This document shows, piece by piece, positions 10,069-19,590 of a stretch of DNA of 64,000 nucleotides. The position numbers were made by a program, and so were the translations under genes. A model generated the notes under the pieces. The model made no database searches. It was not told the DNA's origin and saw nothing but the letters and a program-made list of their open reading frames with translations. The number at the start of each line of letters is the position of its first letter. Position 1 is the stretch's first letter. Source of the DNA: Synoicihabitans lomoniglobus (GTDB taxonomy: Bacteria; Verrucomicrobiota; Verrucomicrobiia; Opitutales; Opitutaceae); the NCBI RefSeq assembly GCF_029023725.1, contig NZ_CP119075.1, forward strand, positions 305,501-369,500. The letters are read 5' to 3'.

Positions 10069-11907
10069 ATGAGGACCAAACTGCTTTCCAATCTTCTGGG
10101 TGCTCTCACGCTGGGCCTTTTCGCGGTGACCACCGTATGGGCGCAGACCCCTCCCGCCGAAACCGAAACCACGATGGACCAGCCGTTCGATCCGGCCCCA
10201 CCTTCCGCTCCCTCCGCCCCGGCGACGAGTGAGGGCATGGGCACCGCCGTCGAGGCCGAAGCTGTGGTGCCGACCGTCATCATCGAAGACGTCACGGCCA
10301 GTTCGGTGGCCCGGGGCCGCGACACGCTCTCCGTCGACTTTCCCGACGAGGAAATTCGCAACATTCTGCGCAACGTTGCCGATCTGTTCGAACTGAATCT
10401 CGTCATCCCGGACACCTTGCAGGGCAACACCTCGATCAAACTGCGCGACGTCACCTGGCGGCAGATTTTCGAAGTCGTGCTCGGCCCCGTGGGCTACACG
10501 TTTGTCGAAGAGGGCAACATCATCAAAGTCGTCAGCCAGGAGTCGTTGCTGCAGGAGCCGACCACCACCGACGTGTTTGTGATCAATTACGCCCGGGCCG
10601 GCGATTTACTCAGCTCGATTCAGCCGCTGATCGATACCGCGGTGGGTGGACGCATCGTGGTGAATGCCCGGAGCAATGCCCTTATCATCACCGAGCGGCC
10701 GTCCCGTCTGAGCCGTATTCGGCCCATCATCGAGCAACTCGACAAGGCCACCGATCAAGTCATGATCGAGTCGAAGTTTGTCGAGGTGACCAACCGCGAC
10801 GTGAAGGATCTTGGCGTCAATTGGAGCTCGCTCGCCGGTTATCAAGTCGGGGTGGGGGGCATCAACCGCACTTACGATTCCACTCGCGGCAATGAATTTT
10901 CGAATAGCCGGGATGTATCCAACATCTCGGACAACACCGTGCTCGGGGAAAATGTGGTCACCAACTCCAACTCCAATGGCACCGATGCCACCAGCACCAG
11001 CGGCACCCAATCGACGGCGACGACGGGCGTTAACGCCACGGGCGGCGCTGCGACGGCCAACAGTTCGAGCTCGGTGACCTCCACACTGGCCAATACCAAC
11101 ACGCAGACGGACTCCTCGCTCTCGTCCGTGGCCGACACCACGACGACCCGCAACGAGAACAGCAACCTGGTTTCACAGTTGAGTAACTTGATCGGCACCG
11201 GCGGCACCGCCCGCGCGACCTCCGCCGTTTTTTCCGCCTCCGACTTCTCCCTCGTGCTCAGCGCGCTGCAGCAGCAGAACGACACCAAACTCGTCTCGAA
11301 CCCGACCGTCGTCACGCTCAACAACACCGAAGCGCAGATCAACGTCGGCTCCGAGTATCCGATTCCCAATTACACCTACAACGCCGAACGCGGCACGTTC
11401 GAGGTCAGCGGCTTCGAGTATCGTCCGGTGGGTATTCTCCTTAAGGTCACGCCCCAAGTGAATGCCCAGGGTTTCATCAAGCTGACGATCGAACCTGAAG
11501 TCAGCAGCCAGAACGGCTTCACCAGCTTCGGCGGCGCGGGCGGTGCGCAGATTCCTATCATCGCAACGCGTAAAGCCAAGACACAGGTCTCGCTCAAGGA
11601 CGGTTACACCATGGGCATCGGCGGCCTTATCGAGCAAAACACCCAAAACTCGGAGACGAAGGTTCCGTTCTTGGGCAATATTCCCGGCCTCGGTCGTCTT
11701 TTCCGTTCAGAGAGTCTCGACGAGGACAAGCGTAACTTGCTGATCTTCATCACCGCTAAAACGGTATCGGCGGAGGGGGCTCCGGCTGAGGAAATTTTTG
11801 ATCCCCGTGCCATCCGCGAGATGCAATTGAGACGCGATGAACTCCCCGGTTACCGTGACGGCCCCGACCCCTTTCTCCCGCCGGTCACCACCGACGCCAA
11901 CGAATAA
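10069..11907 (+). CDS. Secretin, PilQ/GspD family, with a Ser/Thr/Asn-rich insertion
   Basis: This 612-residue outer-membrane secretin has a signal peptide at 1-26, an STN/N0-like domain at about 85-155 (LSVDFPDEEIRNILRNVADL, then IKLRDVTWRQIFEVVL), an N1 domain at about 165-225 (IVVNARSNALIITERPSRL), and the secretin core from about 380. The core carries the family signatures VGSEYPIPNY, PVGILLKVTPQV and VPFLGNIPGLGRLFRSE. Between N1 and the core lies a low-complexity segment of about 80 residues made mostly of Ser, Thr, Asn and Ala (roughly 287-367). It forms the gated channel for a pilus or secreted protein. It ends a pilMNOPQ-like operon and is 30 bases before the Ig-repeat gene. Confidence 0.92.
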   Translation: MRTKLLSNLLGALTLGLFAVTTVWAQTPPAETETTMDQPFDPAPPSAPSAPATSEGMGTAVEAEAVVPTVIIEDVTASSVARGRDTLSVDFPDEEIRNILRNVADLFELNLVIPDTLQGNTSIKLRDVTWRQIFEVVLGPVGYTFVEEGNIIKVVSQESLLQEPTTTDVFVINYARAGDLLSSIQPLIDTAVGGRIVVNARSNALIITERPSRLSRIRPIIEQLDKATDQVMIESKFVEVTNRDVKDLGVNWSSLAGYQVGVGGINRTYDSTRGNEFSNSRDVSNISDNTVLGENVVTNSNSNGTDATSTSGTQSTATTGVNATGGAATANSSSSVTSTLANTNTQTDSSLSSVADTTTTRNENSNLVSQLSNLIGTGGTARATSAVFSASDFSLVLSALQQQNDTKLVSNPTVVTLNNTEAQINVGSEYPIPNYTYNAERGTFEVSGFEYRPVGILLKVTPQVNAQGFIKLTIEPEVSSQNGFTSFGGAGGAQIPIIATRKAKTQVSLKDGYTMGIGGLIEQNTQNSETKVPFLGNIPGLGRLFRSESLDEDKRNLLIFITAKTVSAEGAPAEEIFDPRAIREMQLRRDELPGYRDGPDPFLPPVTTDANE

Positions 11908-11937
11908 CCCCGAACTTCGGACCAACCAAGGATCACG

Positions 11938-14900
11938 ATGAAAACGGGCAACCGACTTTTAAGAAACCTCCTCCTGCTGACCGCCTTCGGGTGGTTGGGA
12001 GCGATGGGACTTTTCGCACAGGAATCTCCCGTCCTGCGGGTGGACATTACCAACGTGAACGCCGGAGGTGTGGATTTCGGGACTCCGAATGAGTCCTATG
12101 GACAATCCAATAGTGCGGTAACGGTGACTGCCTTAGCAGAGGGCACCTTCACCGCCAGCAGTTTCACCTACTCGTTTTTCGTCAATGGAGTTTCGATTGG
12201 TCAGTCTCCTGGTGCCGTTGCTCCTCCTGCAACTGCGAGTGCTTCATGGGTTCCTCCCCGGCCCGGGGTCTACTACTTGACGGTGGCAGCCTCTGATGGC
12301 GTAACGACGGTGACGTCCCCGACCGTTAGGTTTTTTGCCACGGGTGCCACGATTACCAGCCCATTGGCCGGCACATTGGTTCCGGAAGGATCGTCCGTGA
12401 CAATTAAGGCGGATGCCACACCCCAGCAGGCAGCGATTCAAAAAATTGAGTTTTTTGCAGACGGTGTTTTGCTCGGTTCCGATTCGACCGCTCCGTATTC
12501 GTTTGTTTATACTCCAACCGCTGCGGTGGGGAACTCGGTAAACATCACGGCGATGGCAACCGATGGCAATGGGTCGACCACGGGATTGACCAGTTCTGCC
12601 GTAAATTTGAGCATTGTTTCGCGTATCGGATCGATTCCGACGGTTGAAGTAGCCGCACCTGGCGATAACTCAATCATCGCAGTGCCGTCCGCTCCGATTG
12701 GGATCACGATAACCGCTAACGATAGCGATGGGCGGATCGATCGCGTGGAAATTTATGTGGACGGAGTATTGTTCGCGACTGACTTGGCGTTCCCTTACAC
12801 TGCGGACTGGCAACCGTTGGCGGTTGGGCAGTATCGAATTAGTGCGTTGGCCTATGATGACAAAAATAACGTGGTCGCATCGCCGGTTAGTTCGATTTCA
12901 ATCTCCGCGCCTCCCGCGGTTTCAATAAATTCACCCTCAAATGGGGTGGCGATTTCAGCGGGATCGACGATCAACGTGAAGGCATCCGCGTCCGACAGCG
13001 ATGGCACCGTTAGCTCTGTTCAGTTTTTCGCCAGTGGAGAGTTTATTGGCGAGGACTTTACAGCCCCGTATGAGATAGCATGGACGCCTGCGAATGCCGA
13101 TCCTGATAATCCCTTGACCGCGATTACCGCGCTGGCGACCGATAACCTCGGACTGTCGACCGTCTCTGCATCAGTTTCGGTATCGATACAAGGAAGCGGC
13201 GGTTCTGGCGGCGGTGGTGTGATTGGGGTCGAACCAACCGTTTCACTTACGACGCCAACGAACGGAGCCTCCCACCGCGTCAACACGCCATTAACTCTCG
13301 CGGCGAATGCTTCCGATGCCGATGGAAACATCCAGAAGGTCTCGTTCTACGCGAATTCGACATTGATCGGCACCGATGCGACCTACCCGTATACGACGGG
13401 ATGGACCCCCACGGCCGTGGCGACCTTTTCTCTGGAGGCCCGAGCGACGGACAATGATGGGAATTTGGTTACGAGCGCCCCCGTCTCTTTGGCCGTCACT
13501 GACCCTAGTGGCGGATCACCGAGTGTGGTGGTAAGTTCTCCGGCCGCAGGTTCGGTTGTCCAAGTGGGGACCACCGCCACAGTGATCGTGGCGGCAAGTG
13601 ATACCGACGGTTCGATCGCTTCCGTTGAGCTGTTTCTCGATGGGCAAGTGTTGGGGACGAGTGACACGACTTCTCCTTATATCTTCTCGTGGACTCCGGA
13701 GGCTCCCGGAGTGTTTTCGCTCACAGCTCGGGCAACCGACAATGCGGGCAATGTAACGACAAGCACGGCGGTGGCGGTGAACGCGGCGGACGCGAGTTCG
13801 TCTCCTCCCACCGTCTCAATTATTTCACCGACTTCGACCAGCAGTTTGGTTGCCGGTTTCAGCACGAACCTGATCGCGAACGCGCTCGATTCGGACGGGC
13901 AAATTGCCAGTGTTCAGTTTTTCGTAAATGGTCGCAATCAAGGTGCACCAGACACGACCGAGCCCTTTATAACCGCCTGGGTTCCGAGTTCGTCGGGAAG
14001 CTATTCCCTTCACGCTGTCGCCACAGATACCTCCGGCAACCAAACGACTGGCGCGACGGTTACGGTATCGGTTCAGGCGAATACCGCCCCAACCGTTTCC
14101 ATTACCAGTCCGTTCGTGGGCAACATTTTGGTCGTGAATGCGCCTACCTCCTTACGCGCCACCGCGGTCGACTCCGGACCGAATGGGAGTGTAGCGGCGG
14201 TTGAATTCTTCGCTAATGGCACGAGCGTGGGGACGGACAATGTCTTTCCGTATGCGCTCGATTGGACCCCCACTGCGGTGGGGCCGGTCACGCTCACAGC
14301 CGTCGTCACGGATACGGGCGGTAATCTTGGCACTTCCGCAAGAGTCGATGTGGTCGTTACGGGTGGGGTCGATCCGGTGGTCAACCTCACCTCTCCTACA
14401 GCAGGATCGGGATATGTGGTGGGTAGTCCCATCGCATTGTCCGCGAGTGCCAGCGCCGGCGCACCCGCAAGTGTCGCCTCTGTAATTTTTATCGCGAATG
14501 GGTTTCCCATCGCGACCGACGCAGTCGCTCCATTTAACGGCATATGGGTTCCAACTTCGGCAGGAACCTATGAAGTCTCCGCTCGTATTTCCGATAATCT
14601 GGGTAACATAGCCACCAGTTCCACGGTGAGCATTACCGTTGCGAATAACACGCCACCAATGGTGAATCTGACGAGTCCTTCAAATGGCTCATCGTTTGGT
14701 GCGGGAACTCCCATTACTTTTACTGCGAATGCATCCGACATTGATGGATCGCTCACCAGTGTAGCGTTTTTCGCGAGCGGCGTTCAAATAGGCACGGACA
14801 CAGCCGCACCTTTCAGTATAACTTGGACCCCTTCAGCGGCTAGCACCTACAGCATTACGGCCCGGGCGACCGACAATTCCGGCAACGTGACGCAATCTGA

Positions 14901-16614
14901 TACGTTGAGTGTCTCGGTGGTCGGCAATACGGCGCCCTCGGTTTCGCTCACTTCGCCCGGCGCCGGCAGCACGGTGCTGTTGGGTAGCTCCACCGCTCTG
15001 ACCGCCAGTGCATCCGACTCAGACGGAACGGTGGCGGCGGTGAGCTTCTACGCCAACGGTGTGTTGATCGGCACGGATGCGGAAGCTCCCTATACGATGA
15101 ACTGGACGCCGAGCGCGGCCGGCATTTACCGTTTGCAAGTCAGCGCGTCAGATAGCGGCAGCCAAACGACGACGTCGACTCAGGTCGTGGTCGCGGTGGT
15201 CGATGCGGCGGAGGTTGAAACCGACACGGTTTACTCCGGCACCTATATCGCCGGCTTCGAGATCGGCCAGTTCACCATTGTGCGTCGCGGCACCGTCAGT
15301 GCCACATTCATCGGCAAGAGCAATGGCGCCAATCCCACCATCTATGTCTACAAGGATATCGCGGTGGACTCGGCCGGTAATTTCTCACTGGTCCAAAGTG
15401 GGCAGACCGTGATCTCAGGCACGTTCAGCGACGCCGGCGTGAATGGTCAATTCGACAACAACCGGGCCATTCTGATCGGGGTCGCATCCTTCCCCAGTTT
15501 GACTTACACGGGCCCGAACGGCGTGATCTACGGTAGTCTGTTTTCTCAAAACGATAGTGAACTGCTCATGATCGCCGCTCCCGATGGTAAGCTCACTGTG
15601 CTGGCCTCGAGTGGCGGTAACCGCACGGTGGGATTCGGTGCCTTCGGCGCGAACAATACCTTTACGGTGTCCACCAGCGATGGGGGCACGATCACTGGCA
15701 CCCTCGATGCGACAACGGGCTTTGTTCAGGGCTTCGCCCGGGGCGGGGCGGTTTCCGGCACCATCCGGGCGGCGCTGAGCTCTCCGGCTCCGGCCGCGGA
15801 CGGGTTCCTGCGCAATCTCTCGACTCGCGGATACGTCGGCACCGGCGAATCAATCCTCGTGGCTGGCTTTGTCGTCAATGGTGCGACCCCGAAACAAGTG
15901 CTGGTCCGGGCCATTGGTCCCACGTTGGCCAACTACGGTGTCTCGGGCGTCGTCACGGACCCGACGCTCAAGGTCTACAGCGGTGCCACCGTGGTTGCCA
16001 GCAATGACAACTGGGGCACTGATGCCGCCGTGCCCGGCGCCACTGCCACGATTGGTGCGTTCGCTTTGCCAACCGGCAGCGCGGATTCTGCGCTCGTCAC
16101 TACGCTCAATCCTGGACCCTACACCGCCCAAGTCTCCGGTGTAAGTGGCGCGACGGGAGTGGGGTTGGTCGAAATCTACGACCTCGATACGCAAACGCCG
16201 TTCTCGGACGACAAGATGCTCAACGTCGCGACCCGCGGTCGCGTCGGGGCGGGCGACCAGGCATTGATCGCCGGCGTGATCGTCAATGGCACCACGCCGA
16301 AACGCGTGCTCATCCGCGCGGTGGGACCCACCTTGTCCGAGTTTGGTATTGCGGGACCATTGGCCAATCCGGTGCTGGAGCTCGTGCGTCAGTCCGACGG
16401 CAGCACGGTCCGCCAAAACGATAATTGGCAAAGGGGCAATGATGCGGCCGGTGTGGTCCAGGCTTCCAGTGAAGTGGGGGCGTTCGCCCTGCCGTCCGGT
16501 AGTCTGGATGCCGTGCTCCTCATCACGCTACCGCCGGGGAACTACACGGCGTTGGTCACGAGCGGCGATAACTCCAGCGGCATCGCGATCGTCGAAGTCT
16601 ACGAAGTGCAGTGA
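11938..16614 (+). CDS. 1558-residue secreted Ig-repeat surface protein
   Basis: A signal peptide (residues ~1-28, LLLLTAFGWLGAMGLFAQ) leads into ten recognisable Ig-like modules of about 80-95 residues in residues ~130-1090, preceded by one divergent module. Each has the pattern P-x-V-x-x-x-SP, then D-x-DG-x-I-x-x-V-x-FF-x-NG-x-x-x-G-x-D, then PY-x-x-x-WTP and A-x-ATD-x-x-GN. The C-terminal third differs: a beta-rich segment (TVYSGTYIAGFEIGQF onward) and two ~130-residue copies of a module starting FLRNLSTRGYVGTG and MLNVATRGRVGAG, each with VLVRAIGPTL or VLIRAVGPTL. Such modules recur in Verrucomicrobia extracellular proteins; their function is unknown to me. It follows the secretin gene by 30 bases, so it may be co-transcribed and may use the secretin. 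Confidence 0.8.
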   Translation: MKTGNRLLRNLLLLTAFGWLGAMGLFAQESPVLRVDITNVNAGGVDFGTPNESYGQSNSAVTVTALAEGTFTASSFTYSFFVNGVSIGQSPGAVAPPATASASWVPPRPGVYYLTVAASDGVTTVTSPTVRFFATGATITSPLAGTLVPEGSSVTIKADATPQQAAIQKIEFFADGVLLGSDSTAPYSFVYTPTAAVGNSVNITAMATDGNGSTTGLTSSAVNLSIVSRIGSIPTVEVAAPGDNSIIAVPSAPIGITITANDSDGRIDRVEIYVDGVLFATDLAFPYTADWQPLAVGQYRISALAYDDKNNVVASPVSSISISAPPAVSINSPSNGVAISAGSTINVKASASDSDGTVSSVQFFASGEFIGEDFTAPYEIAWTPANADPDNPLTAITALATDNLGLSTVSASVSVSIQGSGGSGGGGVIGVEPTVSLTTPTNGASHRVNTPLTLAANASDADGNIQKVSFYANSTLIGTDATYPYTTGWTPTAVATFSLEARATDNDGNLVTSAPVSLAVTDPSGGSPSVVVSSPAAGSVVQVGTTATVIVAASDTDGSIASVELFLDGQVLGTSDTTSPYIFSWTPEAPGVFSLTARATDNAGNVTTSTAVAVNAADASSSPPTVSIISPTSTSSLVAGFSTNLIANALDSDGQIASVQFFVNGRNQGAPDTTEPFITAWVPSSSGSYSLHAVATDTSGNQTTGATVTVSVQANTAPTVSITSPFVGNILVVNAPTSLRATAVDSGPNGSVAAVEFFANGTSVGTDNVFPYALDWTPTAVGPVTLTAVVTDTGGNLGTSARVDVVVTGGVDPVVNLTSPTAGSGYVVGSPIALSASASAGAPASVASVIFIANGFPIATDAVAPFNGIWVPTSAGTYEVSARISDNLGNIATSSTVSITVANNTPPMVNLTSPSNGSSFGAGTPITFTANASDIDGSLTSVAFFASGVQIGTDTAAPFSITWTPSAASTYSITARATDNSGNVTQSDTLSVSVVGNTAPSVSLTSPGAGSTVLLGSSTALTASASDSDGTVAAVSFYANGVLIGTDAEAPYTMNWTPSAAGIYRLQVSASDSGSQTTTSTQVVVAVVDAAEVETDTVYSGTYIAGFEIGQFTIVRRGTVSATFIGKSNGANPTIYVYKDIAVDSAGNFSLVQSGQTVISGTFSDAGVNGQFDNNRAILIGVASFPSLTYTGPNGVIYGSLFSQNDSELLMIAAPDGKLTVLASSGGNRTVGFGAFGANNTFTVSTSDGGTITGTLDATTGFVQGFARGGAVSGTIRAALSSPAPAADGFLRNLSTRGYVGTGESILVAGFVVNGATPKQVLVRAIGPTLANYGVSGVVTDPTLKVYSGATVVASNDNWGTDAAVPGATATIGAFALPTGSADSALVTTLNPGPYTAQVSGVSGATGVGLVEIYDLDTQTPFSDDKMLNVATRGRVGAGDQALIAGVIVNGTTPKRVLIRAVGPTLSEFGIAGPLANPVLELVRQSDGSTVRQNDNWQRGNDAAGVVQASSEVGAFALPSGSLDAVLLITLPPGNYTALVTSGDNSSGIAIVEVYEVQ

Positions 16615-16673
16615 TGCGCTGCCGCGCTCGGTGCGTCACCATGCCGGTTGATTTTAACCTAATTAACGCAGTT

Positions 16674-17085
16674 CACAGAAGGTAACAAAGTTAACAAAGC
16701 GTTGTAATAACGTGAGTTAAATCGAGTAAGCGGCATGGCATCCAACTCACCTTACGGGTAAATGAATTGATGCCCATAATCGCCTGCAACTCGTTCCAGC
16801 TTCGTGCTCTTCGTTGCCTTCTGTAAAATCCAACGGCGGAATCTCGGTTTAACGCAAAGCTGCCAAGCCGCCAAGTTACGGAGAGGCACCCCGCGCAGTA
16901 ATTGGCGGCTTCGCGGCCTTGCGCCTTTGCGTTAAAATCCGGGACGGATGCCCACGCGCCGTTGGCATCACTCGCCGTCCCAGTTTCTCAGACCAATCGG
17001 ATTTTACCCGAAGGCCGCAAAGTTCGCGCAGAATCATACCCCCATGGCTTTGCGAACTTCGCGTTCCTGGTGTGAAAAACCACGG
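16674..17085. repeat. Gene-free 488-base interval with nested inverted repeats
   Basis: Between the Ig-repeat gene and the CPBP gene no credible frame exists, but three imperfect inverted repeats lie in a row. In the first, CACAGAAGGTAACAAAG at 16674-16690 faces CTTCGTTGCCTTCTGT at 16809-16824. In the second, TTTAACGCAAAG at 16848-16859 faces CCTTTGCGTTAAAA at 16924-16937, with further pairing inside (GCCGCCAAG, CTTCGCGGC). In the third, GCAAAGTTCGCGCAG near 17017 faces CTTTGCGAACTTCGCG near 17046. This resembles dispersed palindromic repeats rather than a single terminator. Confidence 0.6.
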
Positions 17086-17102
17086 TTGCGGGATGTTGGG
17101 CA

Positions 17103-17717
17103 TCACCAGAGCCCGACGACGAAGCCTTGGGCGGCCTTAATCGCGAACACGCCGAGGTTTTTCGCCGCATGCGCGGCGAAACACGGGAGCAGCGACCGGG
17201 ACGGGTTGGCCGGCATGAAGCGCACGGTGTAAAACCAGAGCGAGCTCGCGAACACGGCGCCGGTGCTGAACCAGCCTTTGGCGCCGAGGGTCCACGTCAG
17301 GGTGCCGTCGTCCCATTCCCACAGAAAGGGATGGATCAGCGCGAAGACGATCGAAGCGCCGAAGACGCCGCCCCATACCGCTGCGCGTCCCCGAGCTTCG
17401 GGCACGACGATGAAGCCGCGGAATATGATCTCCTCAATCACGGCGGCCACCAGGGTGTAGCAGCCGAAAAGCACGGTGATCTCCGACTGTTCCGCCGTGA
17501 GACCGAGGTGGATTTCCCCCCATGTTTCGCCCGCCAGAATCACCAGCGAACCCACCACGGCGATTACCATGGCGGTCGAGCGGGTGGGGCGGGCCCCGGG
17601 TAAACCGCCCGACGTCGGCTTGCCCTGGCGGTGGGCCTGCAGGTCGGTCCACCACAGGTGGGCGACATAGATGCCGACTCCCAGCATAAACAAGACGACC
17701 AACGGAGACGAAGACAT
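17103..17717 (-). CDS. CPBP-family intramembrane metalloprotease (CAAX protease-like)
   Basis: This 204-residue, multi-helix membrane protein carries the CPBP/Abi motifs: EEIIFRG with the glutamate pair at 95-96 and arginine at 100, F-x-x-x-H with histidine 129 (FALIHPF), and a final H-x-x-x-N (HAAKN, histidine 183, asparagine 187). These residues bind the zinc and activate water in the family. Substrates of bacterial members are mostly unknown; some process prenylated or signal peptides. It is transcribed away from the polyprenyl synthase gene, with 56 bases between their starts. Membrane segments are clear at about 5-22, 49-66, 80-105 and 112-130. Confidence 0.85.
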   Translation of the reverse strand: MSSSPLVVLFMLGVGIYVAHLWWTDLQAHRQGKPTSGGLPGARPTRSTAMVIAVVGSLVILAGETWGEIHLGLTAEQSEITVLFGCYTLVAAVIEEIIFRGFIVVPEARGRAAVWGGVFGASIVFALIHPFLWEWDDGTLTWTLGAKGWFSTGAVFASSLWFYTVRFMPANPSRSLLPCFAAHAAKNLGVFAIKAAQGFVVGLW

Positions 17718-17773
17718 GGGGCAGGGGACAACTCAGGCGTTCTTAAGGGAGCGGGGACTTAAGCACTTAACCG

Positions 17774-18871
17774 ATGTATCACAACGCGAGCTTATTCCGG
17801 GAGTATTGGTTAGCAAAATGCATGAACACGCGTTTGGCTTTCCGCTTCATGCCAACCTCGCCGCCCTCCGCCTCCAGCCCGACCGCACCGCTTGAGTTTG
17901 CGTCGGTTTTCGCGCGTTTGAGTCCGCACGTAAAGGCGCTGGATGCGTGCCTGCGGGAGCAGATTCAAGCGTTCGAGCCGGAAGTCCGGGAGATGGCGGA
18001 CTACTGCATCGATACCTCCGGCAAACGTATTCGCCCCGCGTTGGTGTTTCTGAGCGGTTGGCAGGATGACGCCGTGTCGCCCGCGCTGGTAAAGGTGGCG
18101 GCAGTGATCGAGCTGGTGCACCTCGCGACCCTCGTGCACGACGATATCATGGACGAAGCCGGCTTGCGCCGTGGTCGCGATACCGCCGTGAAGTCCTTCG
18201 GTCCGGAAGCCGCCGTTTTGTTGGGCGACGCGCTGTTTGCCCACGCCCTGCATTTGGCCGCCCAGTTTCCCACCACGGCCGTGTGCTCCGCCGTGGGGGA
18301 ATCGACGCGCCGCGTCTGTGCCGGGGAAATCATCCAAACCATGCGCCGTGGCACCACTGCGATCACGCGCGAGGATTATTACCGGGTCATCGATCTGAAA
18401 ACCGCCGAGCTCTTCCGGGTATCCTGTCACCTCGGCAGTCAACTGGGAGGTTACGATGACGATTTCGTGGCGGCAGCGACGATTTATGGACGCCAACTCG
18501 GGATCGCCTACCAGATCTTCGACGACCTGGCCGATTTCTTCGGCGAGGAAGGCAAGATCGGCAAAACCCTCGGCACCGATTTGGTCAGCGGTAAGTTGAC
18601 CCTGCCGCTATTGGAGTTGGCGGATGCCCTCAAACCCACGGAGCGGGCCGCGCTCATGAGCGAAATCACCGGCCAGGCTGCGACCAACATGGAGCTGCGC
18701 CTGCGCCAATTGCGCGAACTCGACATTTTCGACCGGGTCAACGAAGCGCTGGAATCGCAGCTCCGAAAAGGCGAACGCGCGATCGGTGCTTTCGCGGCGC
18801 TGCCCGCGGTGCCGCGGTTACTTTCCCTGGCGGAAGTGCTCCGAGCCCAAGTGAAATTGCTGCAACCCTAA
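17774..18871 (+). CDS. Polyprenyl diphosphate synthase (octaprenyl-type)
   Basis: The trans-isoprenyl synthase signatures are both present: the first aspartate-rich motif in LVHDDIMDEAGLRRGR, and the second in YQIFDDLADFFGEEGKIGKTLGTDL. GKRIRPALVFL is the pyrophosphate-binding segment. It condenses isopentenyl diphosphate onto allylic primers, making the side chain for quinones or other prenyl chains. The longest frame gives 365 residues. Family members align only from about EFASVFARL, so the real start may be the ATG at 17849 (MPTSPPSASS, 340 residues) or at 17822; no strong ribosome-binding site decides it. Chain length cannot be told from the sequence here. Confidence 0.88.
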   Translation: MYHNASLFREYWLAKCMNTRLAFRFMPTSPPSASSPTAPLEFASVFARLSPHVKALDACLREQIQAFEPEVREMADYCIDTSGKRIRPALVFLSGWQDDAVSPALVKVAAVIELVHLATLVHDDIMDEAGLRRGRDTAVKSFGPEAAVLLGDALFAHALHLAAQFPTTAVCSAVGESTRRVCAGEIIQTMRRGTTAITREDYYRVIDLKTAELFRVSCHLGSQLGGYDDDFVAAATIYGRQLGIAYQIFDDLADFFGEEGKIGKTLGTDLVSGKLTLPLLELADALKPTERAALMSEITGQAATNMELRLRQLRELDIFDRVNEALESQLRKGERAIGAFAALPAVPRLLSLAEVLRAQVKLLQP

Positions 18872-18954
18872 CCTCAGAGCGGGCTGTGAAGCGCTGAAGT
18901 CGACGCAAATTCCGATTGATTGCATCGAACCGGTCCGCCAGTCTCCCGCCTCGT

Positions 18955-19590
18955 ATGTCCGCCATGTCGAAAGCCCTCGGCAAAACTCTGGTCAGCTCTT
19001 CCGAGCGCCGGCAAGAGGCGGATAGTGACTGGGAGATTGTCTTGCAGGTGCAAGCCGGGGAGGTGAGCGCATTTGACCAATTGGTGCTGCGCTACCGCGA
19101 ACGCGTTTACGGAGTGATCTACAACATGACCTCCAATCGGGAGGACGCGGGCGATCTCACCCAAGACGCGTTCATCAAGGCGTTTCAGTCGATTAACCGA
19201 TTCCAGGGGCAGTCTTCGTTTTTCACGTGGCTCTATCGGATCGCGGTCAATTCGACCCTCAGCCACCTGCGAAAAGCGAAATTACGCACCTTTTTCAGCT
19301 TCGAGAAGATTACCGAAGACGACAAGACCACGGAACTTCTTGCCCAACTGACGGATAAGGATGGGGCCGATAAAGAGGTCTACGTCCGGGAACTTCAGGA
19401 AAAATTGAACGAGGCGATGCAAAAACTGTCTATCAAGCATCGCACCGTGGTGACCTTATTTGAAATAGATGGACTCAGCCATGAGCAGATCGCCGAAGTG
19501 GTGGGCTGCTCGGTGGGAACCGTGCGTTCGCGACTTCACTACGCGAAACAGCTCCTCCAGTCCGAATTACAGTCCTACATGCGCGCATGA
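18955..19590 (+). CDS. RNA polymerase sigma-70 factor, ECF/RpoE-like
   Basis: The start chosen at ATG 18955 (MSAMSKALGKT) gives 211 residues. Region 2 is seen in FDQLVLRYRERVYGVIYN, DAGDLTQDAFIKAF and FFTWLYRIAVNSTLSHLRK. Region 4 is LSHEQIAEVVGCSVGTVRSRLHYAKQLL, the -35-binding helix-turn-helix. Between them is a charged linker (EKITEDDKTTELLAQL). ECF sigma factors are usually held by an adjacent membrane anti-sigma factor; the next gene overlaps by ATGA and encodes a membrane protein, which fits that arrangement. Confidence 0.9.
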   Translation: MSAMSKALGKTLVSSSERRQEADSDWEIVLQVQAGEVSAFDQLVLRYRERVYGVIYNMTSNREDAGDLTQDAFIKAFQSINRFQGQSSFFTWLYRIAVNSTLSHLRKAKLRTFFSFEKITEDDKTTELLAQLTDKDGADKEVYVRELQEKLNEAMQKLSIKHRTVVTLFEIDGLSHEQIAEVVGCSVGTVRSRLHYAKQLLQSELQSYMRA

